DNA of 64,000 bases from Massospora cicadina (taxonomy: Eukaryota; Entomophthoromycota; Entomophthoromycetes; Entomophthorales; Entomophthoraceae): positions 1-64,000 of the forward strand of contig JAKSZP010017497.1 in NCBI GenBank assembly GCA_022478985.1, written 5' to 3'. Shown piece by piece: positions 33,423-44,779 of the stretch. The notes under the pieces were generated by a model, which did no database searches, was not told the origin of the DNA, and saw only the letters and a program-made list of their open reading frames with translations. Made by a program: the position numbers and the translations under genes. Position 1 is the stretch's first letter; the number at the start of each line of letters is the position of its first letter.

Positions 33423-34335
33423 ATGGGGGAAACCTTCACTATAGGGATGCTGAATATCACCGGACTCAAGGCCTCCCCATCCTGGGCTAGGAAACTGAAT
33501 TTTTTACAAAACTATTTACCCGTGGATATCCTGGCCATCCAGGAGTCCCACTGTCCACAAGGTTCCGAGGAAGCTTGGAAAACAATGCTCCTACCATCCC
33601 TATCCTTTTGGTCAAAGCACTGTGGGGTGCTAATTCAGAAAAACAATTTTTAAAATTTACATCTTCAGAAACGTTCCTAAATGGCTGAGTGCTCGTTGTC
33701 ACCTTCTCATGGGCTGATGTTGCACACGCAATTGTCAACATTTACACCCCAAATGGTGCACATGAGCGATGGGAATTTTTCTCGTCAGTCAAATCCCTCC
33801 TGCTACCCCCTGATTCTTTCCTAATTGGTGACATGAACTGTTGGCTAACCTCACCAACGGACTGGTGGCTGCCCTCACCCCACGCCCCACAGGGTCACGT
33901 AGAACTACGCGTTCTAAAAGCCACCCTTGGGTTAATGGATGCGCTGCTGCGACATGCCCCACTGCTTGAAAAATGACGCGTCCCCACATCCACAACGGCC
34001 AATTAAGGTCCATGACCCACATTGACCTTATTCTAGCACCGGCGAAATTCCAACCCCACATCTCCCACTTCAAAACAACGAAAATGGAATTCTCCAACCA
34101 CCGACTGGTCTCAATAACATACCACTTACCCGTCACAGTTGCAAAGGCCCCACATTGGTGCAAAATCCGCCCCCCAGAGCTCGCGTCGCCAGGATTTTCC
34201 ATGTGGGTGGAAGAGGCAACTTTGGCAAAATCATTTGTTGCACCATTTTGCGCGGACCCCATTTCCACATGGGCAACTTTCAAAGAAGACACCATCTGCC
34301 ACTATTGCCATCTCTCATTTAGATGCTCATGAGCA
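33423..34335 (+). pseudogene. LINE A ORF2, endonuclease domain
   Basis: APE-like endonuclease that nicks target DNA. MGETFTIGMLNITGLKAS opens the domain. VDILAIQESHCP has the metal-binding Glu, LLPPDSFLIGDMNCW has the GD.N motif, and THIDLILAPAKF matches the .IDLIL block. The last motif reads FSNHRLVSI, with Asn where SDH is expected; LINE B keeps SDH, so this copy's nuclease is probably dead. Stops lie at 33651 and 33974, with a frame change between them. ORF2 starts about 230 bp after ORF1. Confidence 0.78.
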
Positions 34336-34356
34336 TCATCAGCGGTTATATCACGC

Positions 34357-35720
34357 GTGCTGGTGGAATTGGCCAACTTGGAGTCCAACATTCCAGCCTC
34401 AGGATATAGCCCTGCATGGGGCCAGAAGTGGGCGGAGGCAGCCGCCCACCTCAACGCACTTGAAAGGCAACACAAACATCAGGTTTGTGTCCAATACAGG
34501 GCCACACGCATCACTAAAGGCGATAAGTGCACCGCATACTTCTTCAAAAAATTTTTTGCACCATGCCAGAGCGTGGCCTGTACACAGGTGCAAAGATCGG
34601 ATAATTCTATTGTGGACACACCAGCTGAAGTGGCAATTGAAACGCAAAGATATTACTCCGAGTTATACCGAGCTGAACCAATTCAGCCAGCTGAAATGGC
34701 GGAATTTCTCAACAGAGCTCATATCCGCACCATATTCTGATACCCAGAAACAATGAATTTAATTACTCTGAACAAATTATGGACTACCATTCGCGGTGCA
34801 CCAAACCGAAAATGCCCAGGCCCAGATGGCATTCCATATGAGTTCTACAAGAAATATTTTAATATATATCCCCATTGCTGCTAGCCTCACTCAACCAAAG
34901 CCTGTTGGAAACGCGCCTCCTACCAGGAGGACATGAGGCCTTTACAGTCACACTCTTCAAGAAAGGGGATAGGCTAGACTTAGCCAACTGGCGCCCCATT
35001 TCTCTAACAAACACAGACACCAAAATTTTAACAAAAATCCTGGCTAACCGTTTAGGGACTGTAGCATCTGCCACCATCTCCCCAGAACAATTTGGTTTTA
35101 TCCTCAGAAGGTCAATTTGGGATAACGTGCACTCTGTGGCTAATGTGTGTCAGTCCACAGCCTCTGGGGCACTTGTATTCTTGGACCAACAAAAGGCCTA
35201 TGATAGAGTAAACTGGGAATACCTTAGGGCCTGCCTCCAACAATTCCGCCTACCTCCCTGCTTCATTAACTGGGTGATGCTGCTCACGGAATCTGCAACA
35301 CTGGCAGTGCGCGGTCCAGGTTTCCTAACGGAAGTAGTCCGTCCTCAAAGGGGCCTGCGACAAGGGGACCCCCTGAGCCCACTCTTATACAACTTCAGCC
35401 TTGACCCACTACTGCGAAATGTGAATGCCAAACTCACTGGGGTCAATGTGCCAGGCCAAATCCCAATCAAGATAATGGCGTTCACAGATGATTGTGTGGT
35501 GGGGGTGTCTAATAATCAAGATGCACGCGCGCTTGAAGCTCTCATCCAGGAGTCTTTCTGGTAAGCAACGCGGCACTGGATGCTTCCAAAACCAAAATCA
35601 TCCTCCTTGGTCAGTTTCAGAACTGCTGGACCCCAGCAATTAGTTCCCAACCTGGCCCATCTGCTCGCCCATGTCCTCGCCCTACTAATTCAAAACACAC
35701 CGCCCCACTGGTGCTCCCCT
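34357..35720 (+). pseudogene. LINE A ORF2, reverse transcriptase domain
   Basis: The connecting region (34357-34740) includes KGDKCTAYFFKKF. RT motifs follow in order in the open frame 34875-35564: TVTLFKKGDRLDLANWRPIS, NTDTKILTKILANRL, PEQFGFILRRSIWDN, DQQKAYDRVNWEYL, RGLRQGDPLSPLLYNFSLDP, and the catalytic box FTDD at 35481-35492. LINE B has FADD in that place, the usual LINE form. The two aspartates are intact. A frame change after 35564 joins it to the C-terminal part. Confidence 0.88.
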
Positions 35721-37070
35721 TTGTGCCACGACCTACCATAGGACCGGTACGCCATCTGGGCGTGTGGTTGGAGGCAGGTGGATACGCGTCAGCAGTAATG
35801 GAGTGCCATATACTGGACAACGTGACGAAGCGAATCGCCTCTCTCAGAGTTCACCCTAATACCCTCACTGGCAGGGTTGTTCTTGCCAACTCTATGCTCC
35901 TATCCAAAGTCTGGTTCGGAGCTCACGCCATCCCCTTCTCCCCAAGCCTCTTCAAATCCCTGTATGCTTTGCTACAAGGTTGGCTTTGGTCAGGCCGCCC
36001 TCCACCAGTACGGCTAGAGGTCATGTTTGGCCCTCATCATCATGGTGGCATGGGCCTACTTGACTTCAAAGCCCATGCCGCCAAGATCCTGGGCACCTGG
36101 ATTGTGGCCATCACTGCTCCTACACTCCCATCCCAACAATGGTCCCGCGCAGCCCGCTTCAACTTCTCCCAAGCCATGGGCCTCAACAATCCATCAAACC
36201 CCCACTCCCTGATGAAATACCTCGCATCACACACATCAGCCACAGGTCCTCACGGGACCAAAACCCACTACAAACGAATCCTACTCTCCATGCGAAGCGC
36301 AGAGTGGAGAATTCGTATTAGTGGACATACAACCCGAAGAGGCCGCCCCTCTCCTCAGTTCACACAAGAGGTACAGGGGCTACCCATCCATGATGGCGTG
36401 ATCCCCATTCGACCCCAAGTCCTATCCAGGGTGGACTACCTGGACATGATGGACATCCCTTATTCCACTGAGACCCAAAAGACTATCTGGAAATATGCAC
36501 ACCATCCTCTGTTGCAGCCTCAAGTCCGCTCCCATGTGTGGCGCTGCCTGAGGCGGATGTATCGTACAGCTGAGCGCTCTAATGCTTTAAACTCATCCTG
36601 TGTCGTGTGTGGCCAGTATGGAACGCTGTTTCACCGCCTGGAGAAGTGCCCCACCTCTAAAGTAATATGGCGCGAAGTCCAACGTCTGCTAGGCCAGGAT
36701 CAAACACATCCCTTCAGTCTGTCAAGAGATATGTTTGCTTCATCAATGGCTCCCTCCTTCCACCCTCCCTCCGTGCTCTGGTGGTTGTAATCGCCATGTG
36801 GACTATCCACACGATTGTCTTGGATGCCATCGCTGGATCCATCCCCACCCTCCCTGAAGCTGTCCACAGTTCCGGTCTCATTTGGTGGATCACTTTCAAG
36901 TGTGGATGTTTGGATATCTCCCACCGCGTCGCTGACAGCTGGTCTCCTCCTGGTTCCCAGTCTGGTTCATCAAATCAGACCCCTTCCTCCACACGTGCTC
37001 AATAGTGGCTATGTCCCCTACACACGTTCCCTCCCCCTTCCCATAAGTGGCGTTCCCGCTGGCAACAAGA
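35711..37070 (+). pseudogene. LINE A ORF2, C-terminal region with Cys/His motif
   Basis: A 359-codon open frame (35711-36790) runs from RPTIGPVRHLGVWLE through WLWSGRPPPVRLEVMFGPHH to SCVVCGQYGTLFHRLEKC, a C-x2-C-x7-H-x4-C motif near 36595-36650 like the zf-RVT domain found after LINE RTs. A frame change follows; MWTIHTIVLDAIAGSIP and DPFLHTC close the protein and are shared with LINE B. This region probably binds RNA or target DNA. The 3' UTR runs to 37197. Confidence 0.82.
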
Positions 37071-37208
37071 GATAGCATCGCTTCTCTGGGGTGCCTCCAC
37101 TGGCACTAAGTTTTGTCTCGTCTGAGTCATATTCGGAAGTGTCTGTCCCATGGTTGGCCTTCCCCGCAATAAATTTAAAAATTTAAAAATAAATCCTAAT
37201 ATGGAACT

Positions 37209-37960
37209 TCAGCTAAAAGCATATGAAGCCATAACAGAAGGTGAGGAAGCTTTGAGAAAACTTTTGTCCAGCGCCCACTTTAGCTGGCGGAACATGTAGG
37301 AAGACATAGGGGTTGGGGCATCAGCAACATGTGGCATAAAGATGGATAATAGTGGGTTTTCTTCATTAATGAGGCCAGCGGTGTCCATTGTCTCAACGTA
37401 TTGAGCAAGTTGATGCTCAACAAAAGTGATGAGAGCAGGCACACAAGTAAAAGATTTTATGCGCTGACAGTTTTTAGGACAAATGAGTCAAACAGAGAAG
37501 TTTTTGCTGTGTTGATGTAAGCGTGGCTTGCTCCAAAAGCAAGATCCTTAATTTCATATTTTGCTTAATCAAAATCATGGGAGAAATTGGGATGAGAATA
37601 CCATCAACAAAGAGTTTCAACGCCCCATAAAGATGTTGGCAGAGTAAGGGTGTTGGCTGGAGCATCTTCTTCTTCTACAGCCATTTTGTTAATATTTTCA
37701 TTTTTAGGGAAACCTTTTTTAGATCTAAAATGGTGGGGATGCGAATTGGGACTATTTGCAGAAAATTCCTCCAAGGAAAAATTGGACTTAACATTATAAG
37801 GCTGATCTGTATCATCAAACCATTTAAGATCTTTGAATGAATTTTAGATTGGCTAATGTTGGGCCAGCCACCAGAGTCAGTGCAGTGGCAGGTCCTGATT
37901 GGCTGTGATTAACCAAACAGGTGTTGAATCTCATACATCGGAACTATGTCCAGACTTTCA
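37209..37960 (-). pseudogene. X second ORF, minus-strand copy
   Basis: From about 37960 to 37209 on the minus strand, the reading covers the same protein as 17600-18360: LVAGPTL-type sequence, NVKSNFSLEEF, NINKMAVEEEDAPANTL, a broken middle, then the open frame 37442-37209 (FVEHQLAQYVETMDTAGLI, MPHVADAPTPM, DKSFLKASSPSV). Frame breaks fall at different places from those of the other copy, so both descend from an intact gene. Confidence 0.55.
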
Positions 37961-38021
37961 TGTGAACATAGTTGAAATCTGATCTGGAGAAAACATCATG
38001 ATAGTCTTTGAGTGACTAGTG

Positions 38022-38429
38022 AACTAAAAATTTCCATCTTATATGACTTGTTGTATATCTGGAATTGAGAAATAGTGAAAATTAATTTGGGGCGAGAATT
38101 CCAAAATCAAGATGGGTACCAATAAAATTTACCTTATAGAACTCATCAATATGAAGTAATTTACCTTTCCCAATCTTTTAAAGTTTCTTGAATAAGATAT
38201 CTTTGTTGGTTAAATTCCCGATTAGTAGCTTAATAGGCCTCTGATAATCTGGTTTGATGACTCCTGGCAAAAACTTATGATTTAAACCTACTGACTCCAT
38301 AATACTACTAATGTGTAGCAAGAAGTTTGGTGTGTATGCAGGGTTATGATGGTAGAAAACACTCTTTGTTCTCCTGGTTTAACTTTTGCCTTTTTTAATG
38401 GCATAAAAATGGTATGCCCTTTTCTAAAT
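38022..38429 (-). pseudogene. H protease/RT linker piece
   Basis: This 0.4 kb piece lies between the X insertion and E3. Its right end (GTGTAGCAAGAAGTTTGGTG and on to 38429) resembles the E3 linker around 44465-44580, including the words ACACTC-TTGTTC-CC-GG. No catalytic motif is expected here. The match of order on both sides supports the reconstruction of H. Confidence 0.5.
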
Positions 38430-39269
38430 TGTTGGAATCAGGGCGGGGTCTAATCTCGCTGGTGCTGATTTGCACCAGATTTCAACAATAAAGCAGGAAA
38501 AGTGTTATCTCAACTTCTGAAATAAAGAATAGAAAGAAGTTTTTCACCACTAAATAAAATTTCACTTAGAAGTTATAATATAAGATTGGGTTTTAATAGT
38601 TATTCATTATGTGATTATGTGGCAGTGAGGGGATTAAAATCAAACTCTCTTCTGATATCACTGCTTAGTATTTAAATTGATATAGAGCTTAAAGTATGAT
38701 AGGCATCAAAACCATTATTAGCTTCAAGCTTAAGTAGGAATATATTGTTTGACCTATTGGAGCTCTTGAATCTTGGCTCACTTAACCAGAATGGCTGATT
38801 GAGGGTCATGAGTAGGTATGACATGCCCACGAGGCAAAGATTTTATATATTGGAGCCAATTACCTTGAGGGAAAATAGTTGCAATTTGTGAGACCCCTCT
38901 AAGTCTATAAAAGGGGTTGTTCACATTGCAGGTGCTGAAATTAATTTACAACTGGGCTGGGGAGGAATATCCATTGTACTCCCTTGATTTTAGCGCATCT
39001 TTTGTGCATCTTCTTACCCAAATTAAAAACTATTTTTCAGTGATGTATTAGTAAAAGGGTTACCCAGTTTAGGGTCTACCAGGAATTGACCAGGGTCTTT
39101 TGGCCGATTTTATCTGTATTATAAATTGAAACTTTGTCATTATCAGCTGTGAGAGGTAATTTCCAACAAGCACCATGTTTTACTGGTGTTGGAGTGAACT
39201 TTCCCATCATTGGGACTATCTGCCCCCAAAAATATTAATTCTCATAAGTGGACAAGCAATTGTCTGACG
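38430..39269 (-). repeat. 3' LTR of E3 (left end)
   Basis: Starts TGTTGGAATCAGGGC and aligns with 46686-47547 throughout, for example AACTTTCCCATCATTGGGAC and GGCTGATTGAGGGTCA. The inner end (CTGACG) corresponds to CCAACA in the partner. Confidence 0.88.
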
Positions 39270-39279
39270 TTACCTTTAT

Positions 39280-40598
39280 AAGAATGTTGAGGGAAGAATA
39301 GGGGCGTAGGAATCGTCCTTGTACTCTGTTTATGGTAATACCTGAAGCCAAATATTTTATAGAATATTCATCCCCTCTCTTAAAAAGACAGTGAAAGGAC
39401 CCTCCCAAATAGATCCAAGCTTGCCGCTTCTAGGTGTGATGCGGTTATGGTAATACAGGACCAGGTCAGACACTTTGAATTTAGGTAGAGGAGCTTGTAA
39501 CTATTTGGCAGCTTGTCCTCTTTCATAATCGTTTTAGCTAAGTTTTTCATAGTCTCAGATTAGAACTGAATGATACGTTGAGCCAATTTTCTCATGGTTT
39601 TCTCAGGTTCCTCAACTATAGAGGATAAGACATCTTTAGCTAAAAGGTCAGGTATCCCTAGTTCCCGCCCATACAGAATACTAATTGGGATATTTAAAGG
39701 ATCCGGTGCTAACTAATCAAGTATGCCATAAGTACACTGGGTATGAATTGATCCCAATGAAGTGGATCAGAAGAGGCATTTTTCATGGTATGGATACCAA
39801 GGTACCATTTGCTCTCTCCACTGTCTCATTGGTAGTTTGATTATGTGGAGTCAAGAAGAATTGTTGGGTCCCATGTACGTGACCAGGATGATATACACTC
39901 TGGAGGTGAAGTTCTTACCATTGTCACAAAGTAGACCTTGGAACAGCAATGACGAGTGAAAATGTTTTGATGTAAAAACTATGCTGTAGCCTTGGCCGTT
40001 TGGTCAGGAAGAGCCACGGCTTTAACCCACTTAGTAAAATGATAATACCTACTAGGATAAATTTGTTTCACCAATAGTATGAGGGAGGGGACCTATTACG
40101 TCGAGGCTGATGGTGTGGAATGGTTGTTGAGGGGTAGTTGGTTGATATTGGTATCTAGGCTTGAAACTGGATTGCTTCTTACATGTGAGGCATGCATCCA
40201 AGACTTTGACAATAGTTTTCATAATTCCTTCCCAATAATACCAATCCCTGATCCATTAATAGGTTTTCTTTTCTCCCCATGACCTAAGGTAGAGTGAGAT
40301 TCCAGGATAACAGGTACACGTTCTGAGGACTAAAGGTAAGGCAGACACTTTTCCCCACATTCTTGTACAAATTTCTTCTCTCCACTTTGGTGTTGCAGGA
40401 GTGCTGAGATAACATTTTCTAAATTGGCTTATCCTCATCCTCACAGTCGTTGGTGGCATTAAAAGGTCATATAATCTCTCCGCCTCACTATTATCCAAAT
40501 GCAGGATGGTCTGCTGAGTTAACCCATTGACAAAGATGTGGAGGATTCCCGCACAATGTTAATATTCATGTCATAATGCTGGAGCTTTAGAGCCCAAC
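39280..40598 (-). pseudogene. E3 integrase remnant
   Basis: Minus strand from right to left: the end of the zinc region (YYWEGI, then DACLTCKKQ near 40260-40165), core start FHTISLDVIGPLP near 40125-40080 with the first Asp, LLCDNGKNFTSRVY near 39950-39900 with the second Asp, and TNETVERANGTLV near 39840-39790 with the Glu. So all three catalytic residues are legible, in different frames. The C-terminal GPF module reads VSDLVLYYHNRI, then LGSIWEGPFTVFL near 39480-39380. The frame ends almost at the LTR. Confidence 0.78.
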
Positions 40599-40603
40599 GA
40601 GCT

Positions 40604-41367
40604 TGTCAGATATTTGCCCTCATAGCTGAAAAGTAGGAATGTTTAGGTCAAATTCAGCTGAAGAGGGGAAATGTCAGCCATTTGCGATTTTCTGATGTCA
40701 TTAAGGGTTCTTACTATTAAAAATAATATATGTGAAAATCAAGAAAATTGGCCAAAAGTCCCCTGGCTGATTCTTGGTGGAACCCCATAAATTGGGGAAA
40801 CACCAGTTTGATTCCTGTATGGACACTAGTAAAATCGACTGGTTGGATTACTCTGACCTCACCACAGACTTTGGGGTTATCATCAGAAGGCATACCCTTA
40901 ACCCCAATAAAGTCCTTCAACACACCTGCCCTGGGACCCCCCTTTTATAGGCTTGGTTGGGGCCCCTTAAGGTGCAGAAACTTCTCAGGTGGTGCTTGGC
41001 TCAAGTTTATAAAAACGTTACCTCATGGGTATGTTTGGGCCAAACAGAATTTCTCTTCCTTCACACCGCTGCCCTAAAGCAAGTTCCTAGGATATAATAC
41101 TATATTCCTCCATATTTTTCCTAATTAAGACTCACATAGGCTATTCTAAACATATTCTAGAATTCCTCCTCAACCCTCAAAGTTTTTTTAAATACTAGAT
41201 AGTCACAGGTTGGGGATCACAATTTTTCCCCTATCGCACATATAATAAAATTATAAAAAATCCAATTCTATTATCAATTCATATATTACTTTATTTTTAT
41301 AAAAAGTTATTTGTGGAAATCAGCCGGTAGAATGCACCAGTGAGCACAAATAAGCTGGTTTCTCACA
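40604..41367. repeat. solo LTR 1 inside E3, with TSD GAGCT
   Basis: Starts TGTCAGATATTTGCC, ends GGTTTCTCACA, and is flanked on both sides by GAGCT (40599-40603 and 41368-41372). It splits the E3 reading frame at the conserved end of RNase H, leaving LARWALKLQ-like sequence on one side and MKDPTAQLA on the other. There is no internal coding region. Its partner element is not in the window. Confidence 0.8.
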
Positions 41368-41372
41368 GAGCT

Positions 41373-42221
41373 AACTGGGCAGTTGGATCCTTCATGTTAT
41401 GTAACTATTTCAAAGAAGTGTGGTTAGTAATGACAGTAAAGGCAGTACCTTAAAAGAATGGGTGGTAGTATTTTACAGCTAACATAACAGCAATGCATTC
41501 CTTTTCTGTGAGGCTGTATTTGCATTCTGCCTTTGACAGCATCTTACTGAAATAGTATACAGGATGATCTACGCCAGTATCATCTAATTAGGTTATATGG
41601 CCCCATTGGCATAGTCTGAGGCGTCAGTAAATAAGATAAAATGTTTAAACTAATCTGGGTGCAGTAGGATAAGCCTTAGTTGTAGCAGTTGCTTTAGGGT
41701 CTCAAAAGCGGCCTTCTGTTCCTCATCCCAATGGAAAGGAGTGTTCTTTGTCAATAGGCGGACAAGGGGCTTGTTGAGCTAAGCGAAATTTGGGATGAAC
41801 TGATGGTAATACCCCATCATGCCCAGAAATACCTGAATATCCATTAGAATCTTAGGGGTGGCATTTTTGATATGGCTTCAACCTTATCCGGTAAGGGTTG
41901 GATTCCTTCTTGAGAGATGGCGTGTCCAAGGAAATTCAACCTCCTCTGGAAGAAAGTTCACTTGGATGGTTTTAATTTGATGGTGGAGTCAAGTAAGCGT
42001 TGTAATTGCCTTCAGTTGAGTTAGATGTTCGTTGAAGGTCTTTGAAAACATTGTGATGTCATCATGATAGATGATGATGCAACTTAACTTCAGGTCCTCT
42101 AAGATATGGTCCATGGCTTGAAGAAATTTGTGGGCACATTGCACAACCTAGAGAAACTGGGTGTGTTAGAAAAGACCTACACTGCAAATGAGAGTACATT
42201 TCTCCTGGTCTTTGGGGCAAA
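41373..42221 (-). pseudogene. E3 RNase H and RT palm piece
   Basis: Minus strand gives RNase H words LSKAECKYSLTEKECIAVM and FTVITNHTSLK (about 41540-41400). To the right is RT: PKDQEKCTLICSVGLF (42220-42175), KFLQAMDHIL, then IIIYHDDITMFSKTF, with the catalytic box reading YHDD (42069-42058) instead of YLDD, and LPEEVEFLG. The aspartates remain. Stops occur in several places. Confidence 0.75.
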
Positions 42222-42226
42222 GGTCA

Positions 42227-43288
42227 TGTTGGAATTTTATCCAGATGAATCCTTTCAATAGTATCCAAATTAGGGGTTTCAGTTAGTCAGGTATAATTGC
42301 TGGCTAAATGCCTAGTTCAAAATAAATTTAAATATTTTATATTTAATCGAGTTTAGGTTCAGTCAAAGCTGCTTTTGCTGCCAAAATGCCATCCAAAGAT
42401 TGTTGTGGGAGTTTCCAGCGGAAAGATGATAAATCTTTTATGAAACATTCTAAATGGCTCCATCATCTAATTCAGAGCACTGGTGACTCACGCCAGGCTG
42501 CTCAAATTCATATTTATTTATGAGTTTATATATGATCTACCAGAGACTTATGCTGAGGATGGATTGACCTAATTTATATTCGGTGATCAGAGAGCAGATC
42601 TGGAGGGAATCGATATAAAGTATGAATGAATAGTTTACAATATGATAGAGGTTTGGAATCAAGAGGCTGATGGGTTTTCTGGTAGTTACTTGGCCAAAGT
42701 TTACTTGGGCGCAGTAGCCCTGAAAGTAGTATAAATAGCCGTTCATTCCCTCCTAATAAACATCTCTTGCTTGCCCATCTTTCCTGTTTGTTTTTAGTAA
42801 CTTAGTGCAACTAGAGTGGGTAAGTTGGGATAGGAGATCCCCAATAGGCGCAGGTGATCGCGCCTGGAGTGGCTGGCACTGCCAGCTCCCATGCCTCCTC
42901 ATTATGAGGAACCAGTGGGAACATGGCCAGCTGGCTACCAGAGGATGCGCTGACAGTCCGCCAACCCTAGTGGGGTGCAGCGCAGGAGGTGCCATATCTG
43001 CCCAAGAAGGGGGATGGACTTGCTGGGGCATTCCAGATGGGTTAGTGAAGGTTGCAAGGTTGGGGCAGCGCGGAAGTGCCTGAGCCGCCCAGGAAGGGGG
43101 CAGGACTTACTGGGGCACACGCCGAGGATGCCTGGGGCTAAAGGCGAAGCTGTTGGTAATTATTTGGTGGGTTGGACGCAGGACTTGTAGGGGTTGGTAC
43201 GCCAATGAAGGCGAAACAGCTAAGGGCCACCAGTCTTCATACTGGTTGGCCTGTCACACCAGTGGAGCCCAGGGTCAATTTTGCAACA
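42227..43288. repeat. solo LTR 2 inside E3 RT, with TSD GGTCA
   Basis: TGTTGGAATTTTATCC to AATTTTGCAACA, bounded by GGTCA at 42222-42226 and 43289-43293. It interrupts the RT between SYCKIDL and APKDQEKC, which join perfectly when the insert is removed. It contains GTATAAATAG (about 42730) and AATAAA about 30 bp later, a clear LTR promoter and polyA pair. The strand is probably plus from that order. The right 500 bp are GC-rich, which opens long frames on both strands by chance. Confidence 0.83.
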
Positions 43289-43781
43289 GGTCAATTTTAC
43301 AATAGCTGTTAGCCAAGTCCATGTCAGAGAAGGAGTTAGAGCCAGAGAGTTGGGTCAGGGCATCACCAATGTGGGGGATAGGATAGCTATCCTTTTTTGT
43401 AAGGTTATTTAAATTGCAGTAATTCGTGACAATCCAAAGACCTCTGTTTTTCTTTTTGATAAACAAGAGGGGGAAGGCCAAAGCTTTGTGAAGGAGCTAG
43501 TAACCCCGCATTGAGTAACTGCTTGAGCTCAGTCTTATCTGCTGTTCTTTCAATTTTGATTTGTGGTAATGTTTTGGCAAAATGAGACAGTCATCACCTA
43601 CATCAATGGGATGGTTCCAGTCCTTCATGTGTCCATAGTCATTATCCAATTTGGAGAATAAGTCACTATATCCTTCCAATAAATTATGGACCTTTTCCAG
43701 CTCATTTGGGGTCAACTCATCCAAAATATGGGTATTGGGTAAGGTACATAACAGGTTATCCGTTGGCAAGCCCAAATCCAT
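43289..43781 (-). pseudogene. E3 RT N-terminal piece
   Basis: The open frames 43781-43497 and 43481-43275 (minus) read LTPNELEKVHNLLEGYSDLF, DDYGHMKDWNHPIDVGDD, then FPLLFIKKKNRGLWIVTNY, CNLNNLTKKDSYPIPHIGD and FSDMDLANSYCKIDL. These are the linker end and RT fingers of a Ty3 polymerase. One frame change separates them. The frame is cut at IDL by solo LTR 2. Confidence 0.82.
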
Positions 43782-44069
43782 TGTAGATACTGTTGTGATT
43801 GTAGGGGTGTTATCACGTATCCCTTAGTATTTTTTGGCCAGGGAACCCAAAGTTGAGGGGTGTTGATAATACCTGGTTACTTCTTTTGGTCAAGAAGTCT
43901 TTTTACTAGATACTTTGTCTGGTAAGGCAATTGCAAAATATACTATACCAATTTTAACTTAAAATTGATGAATAGAAGAAAGAAAATAAAGTTTATTTTT
44001 GTCAAAGCATCGTTATAAGGGTGTTTTGTTCATAAAATCCCCAAGATAAGATCTAGACTCATAACAAAT

Positions 44070-44240
44070 TAGGGATTAAGTGGTAGGTTCATTATTTTAG
44101 TTTAATAGGATTTTCTCGCCTCATAGATTGGGTTTGAACCCCAATACTCAGGCGTGGAATGTCATCAGAAATTTCCCCAATAAGGGCCTAGCTATTTGGC
44201 CATATTGAGTTCAATTCCTGTTATGTACCTTTTTTGAATC
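44070..44240 (+). repeat. possible tRNA-derived SINE, copy 2
   Basis: An A-box-like AAGTGGTAGG (44078-44087) is followed by a perfect T-arm: stem TTGGG/CCCAA (44128-44132 and 44140-44144) around the 7-base loop TTTGAAC. A second B-box-like GAGTTCAATTCC (44207-44218) and a T-run terminator (44228-44233) follow. The first part parallels 3467-3540. It sits in the E3 protease/RT linker. The TSD was not resolved. Confidence 0.33.
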
Positions 44241-44779
44241 TCCAATTTGGGCTGTAATCCTGATATATTCAATGACTTGGATACGTTCAATGTCTTTTAT
44301 GGAGACCAATAAGCCTATGCCAATCTCCTGATGTTTTATTGTAACCTGTCCTTGCCGGTGAGTTTCCTAAAAGGATAGTAATAGGTCTCTATTAGGCTGG
44401 GTCTAGTATCCCAGGAAATACCTAAGGCTCCAAGTGGCTAACGCCCTCAATACTTATGAGGTGCAACAAGCAGTGGTGTGGGATTTGGAGCGTGATCTTT
44501 ATGGAAAACACTCATTGTTCACCAGGCTTAATAAAGACTCCGCCTGAAGCATAGAAAGGGATACCATCCCTAGCATTAACCAAATTGGGAAACACCTTTA
44601 TTTCGCCCAGAGGGGTTATAGTGTAAAGACAAAGTGGAAAAGGTTTATTTGACCAGGGAAAAGTATTAGTTCTTGCTAGGATCTTTATTAGATAAGATTA
44701 AAGGGATTTAGTAGTTGATCAATGAGAGGAAACCTTGCTTCATGTTGATTATTCCCTTATACTCAATCATAAACTGGGC

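Larger units (their letters stand above)
31911..37197 (+). mobile_element. LINE A: full-length APE-type non-LTR retrotransposon
   Basis: Starts CTTTTCTTTCTCGTTGCAA, the same start as LINE B, and ends in an A/T-rich tail (AATTTAAAAATAAATCCT). Flanked by AATATGGGA (31902-31910) and AATATGGAA (37198-37206), one mismatch in nine. It encodes ORF1 (32003-33193) and ORF2 (33423-37070) with endonuclease, RT and a C-terminal Cys/His motif. Base composition is visibly more GC-rich than the surrounding Ty3 sequence, and frame damage is light. Confidence 0.88.
31801..38014 (-). mobile_element. X element, minus-strand 5'-truncated copy, split by LINE A
   Basis: X sequence lies at 31801-31910 (3' end, starting TTTTTT on the plus strand, i.e. 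the A-tail) and 37198-38014 (upstream part). The flanks carry ACTAGTG (31794-31800 and 38015-38021). Compared with the copy at 16558-18462 it starts at about 17585, so the ORF1-like part is missing; 5' truncation is typical of LINE insertion. LINE A occupies the break, with a 9-base near-duplication at its ends. Confidence 0.65.

Noticed and set aside
38022..39269. Antisense accessory ORF in E3, E4 or H like that of E1/E2
   Set aside because: In E3, E4 and H the integrase frame runs almost to the polypurine tract or LTR, leaving no room for such a gene.
41330..41345. Primer-binding-site-like GTGAGCAC in solo LTR 1
   Set aside because: It lies inside the LTR bounded by perfect TSDs and is not adjacent to an LTR end, so it cannot serve as that element's primer site.
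42753..43190. Overlapping 60-92 codon frames on both strands in the GC-rich block
   Set aside because: They fall wholly inside solo LTR 2, have no domain and are open in many frames because of base composition.
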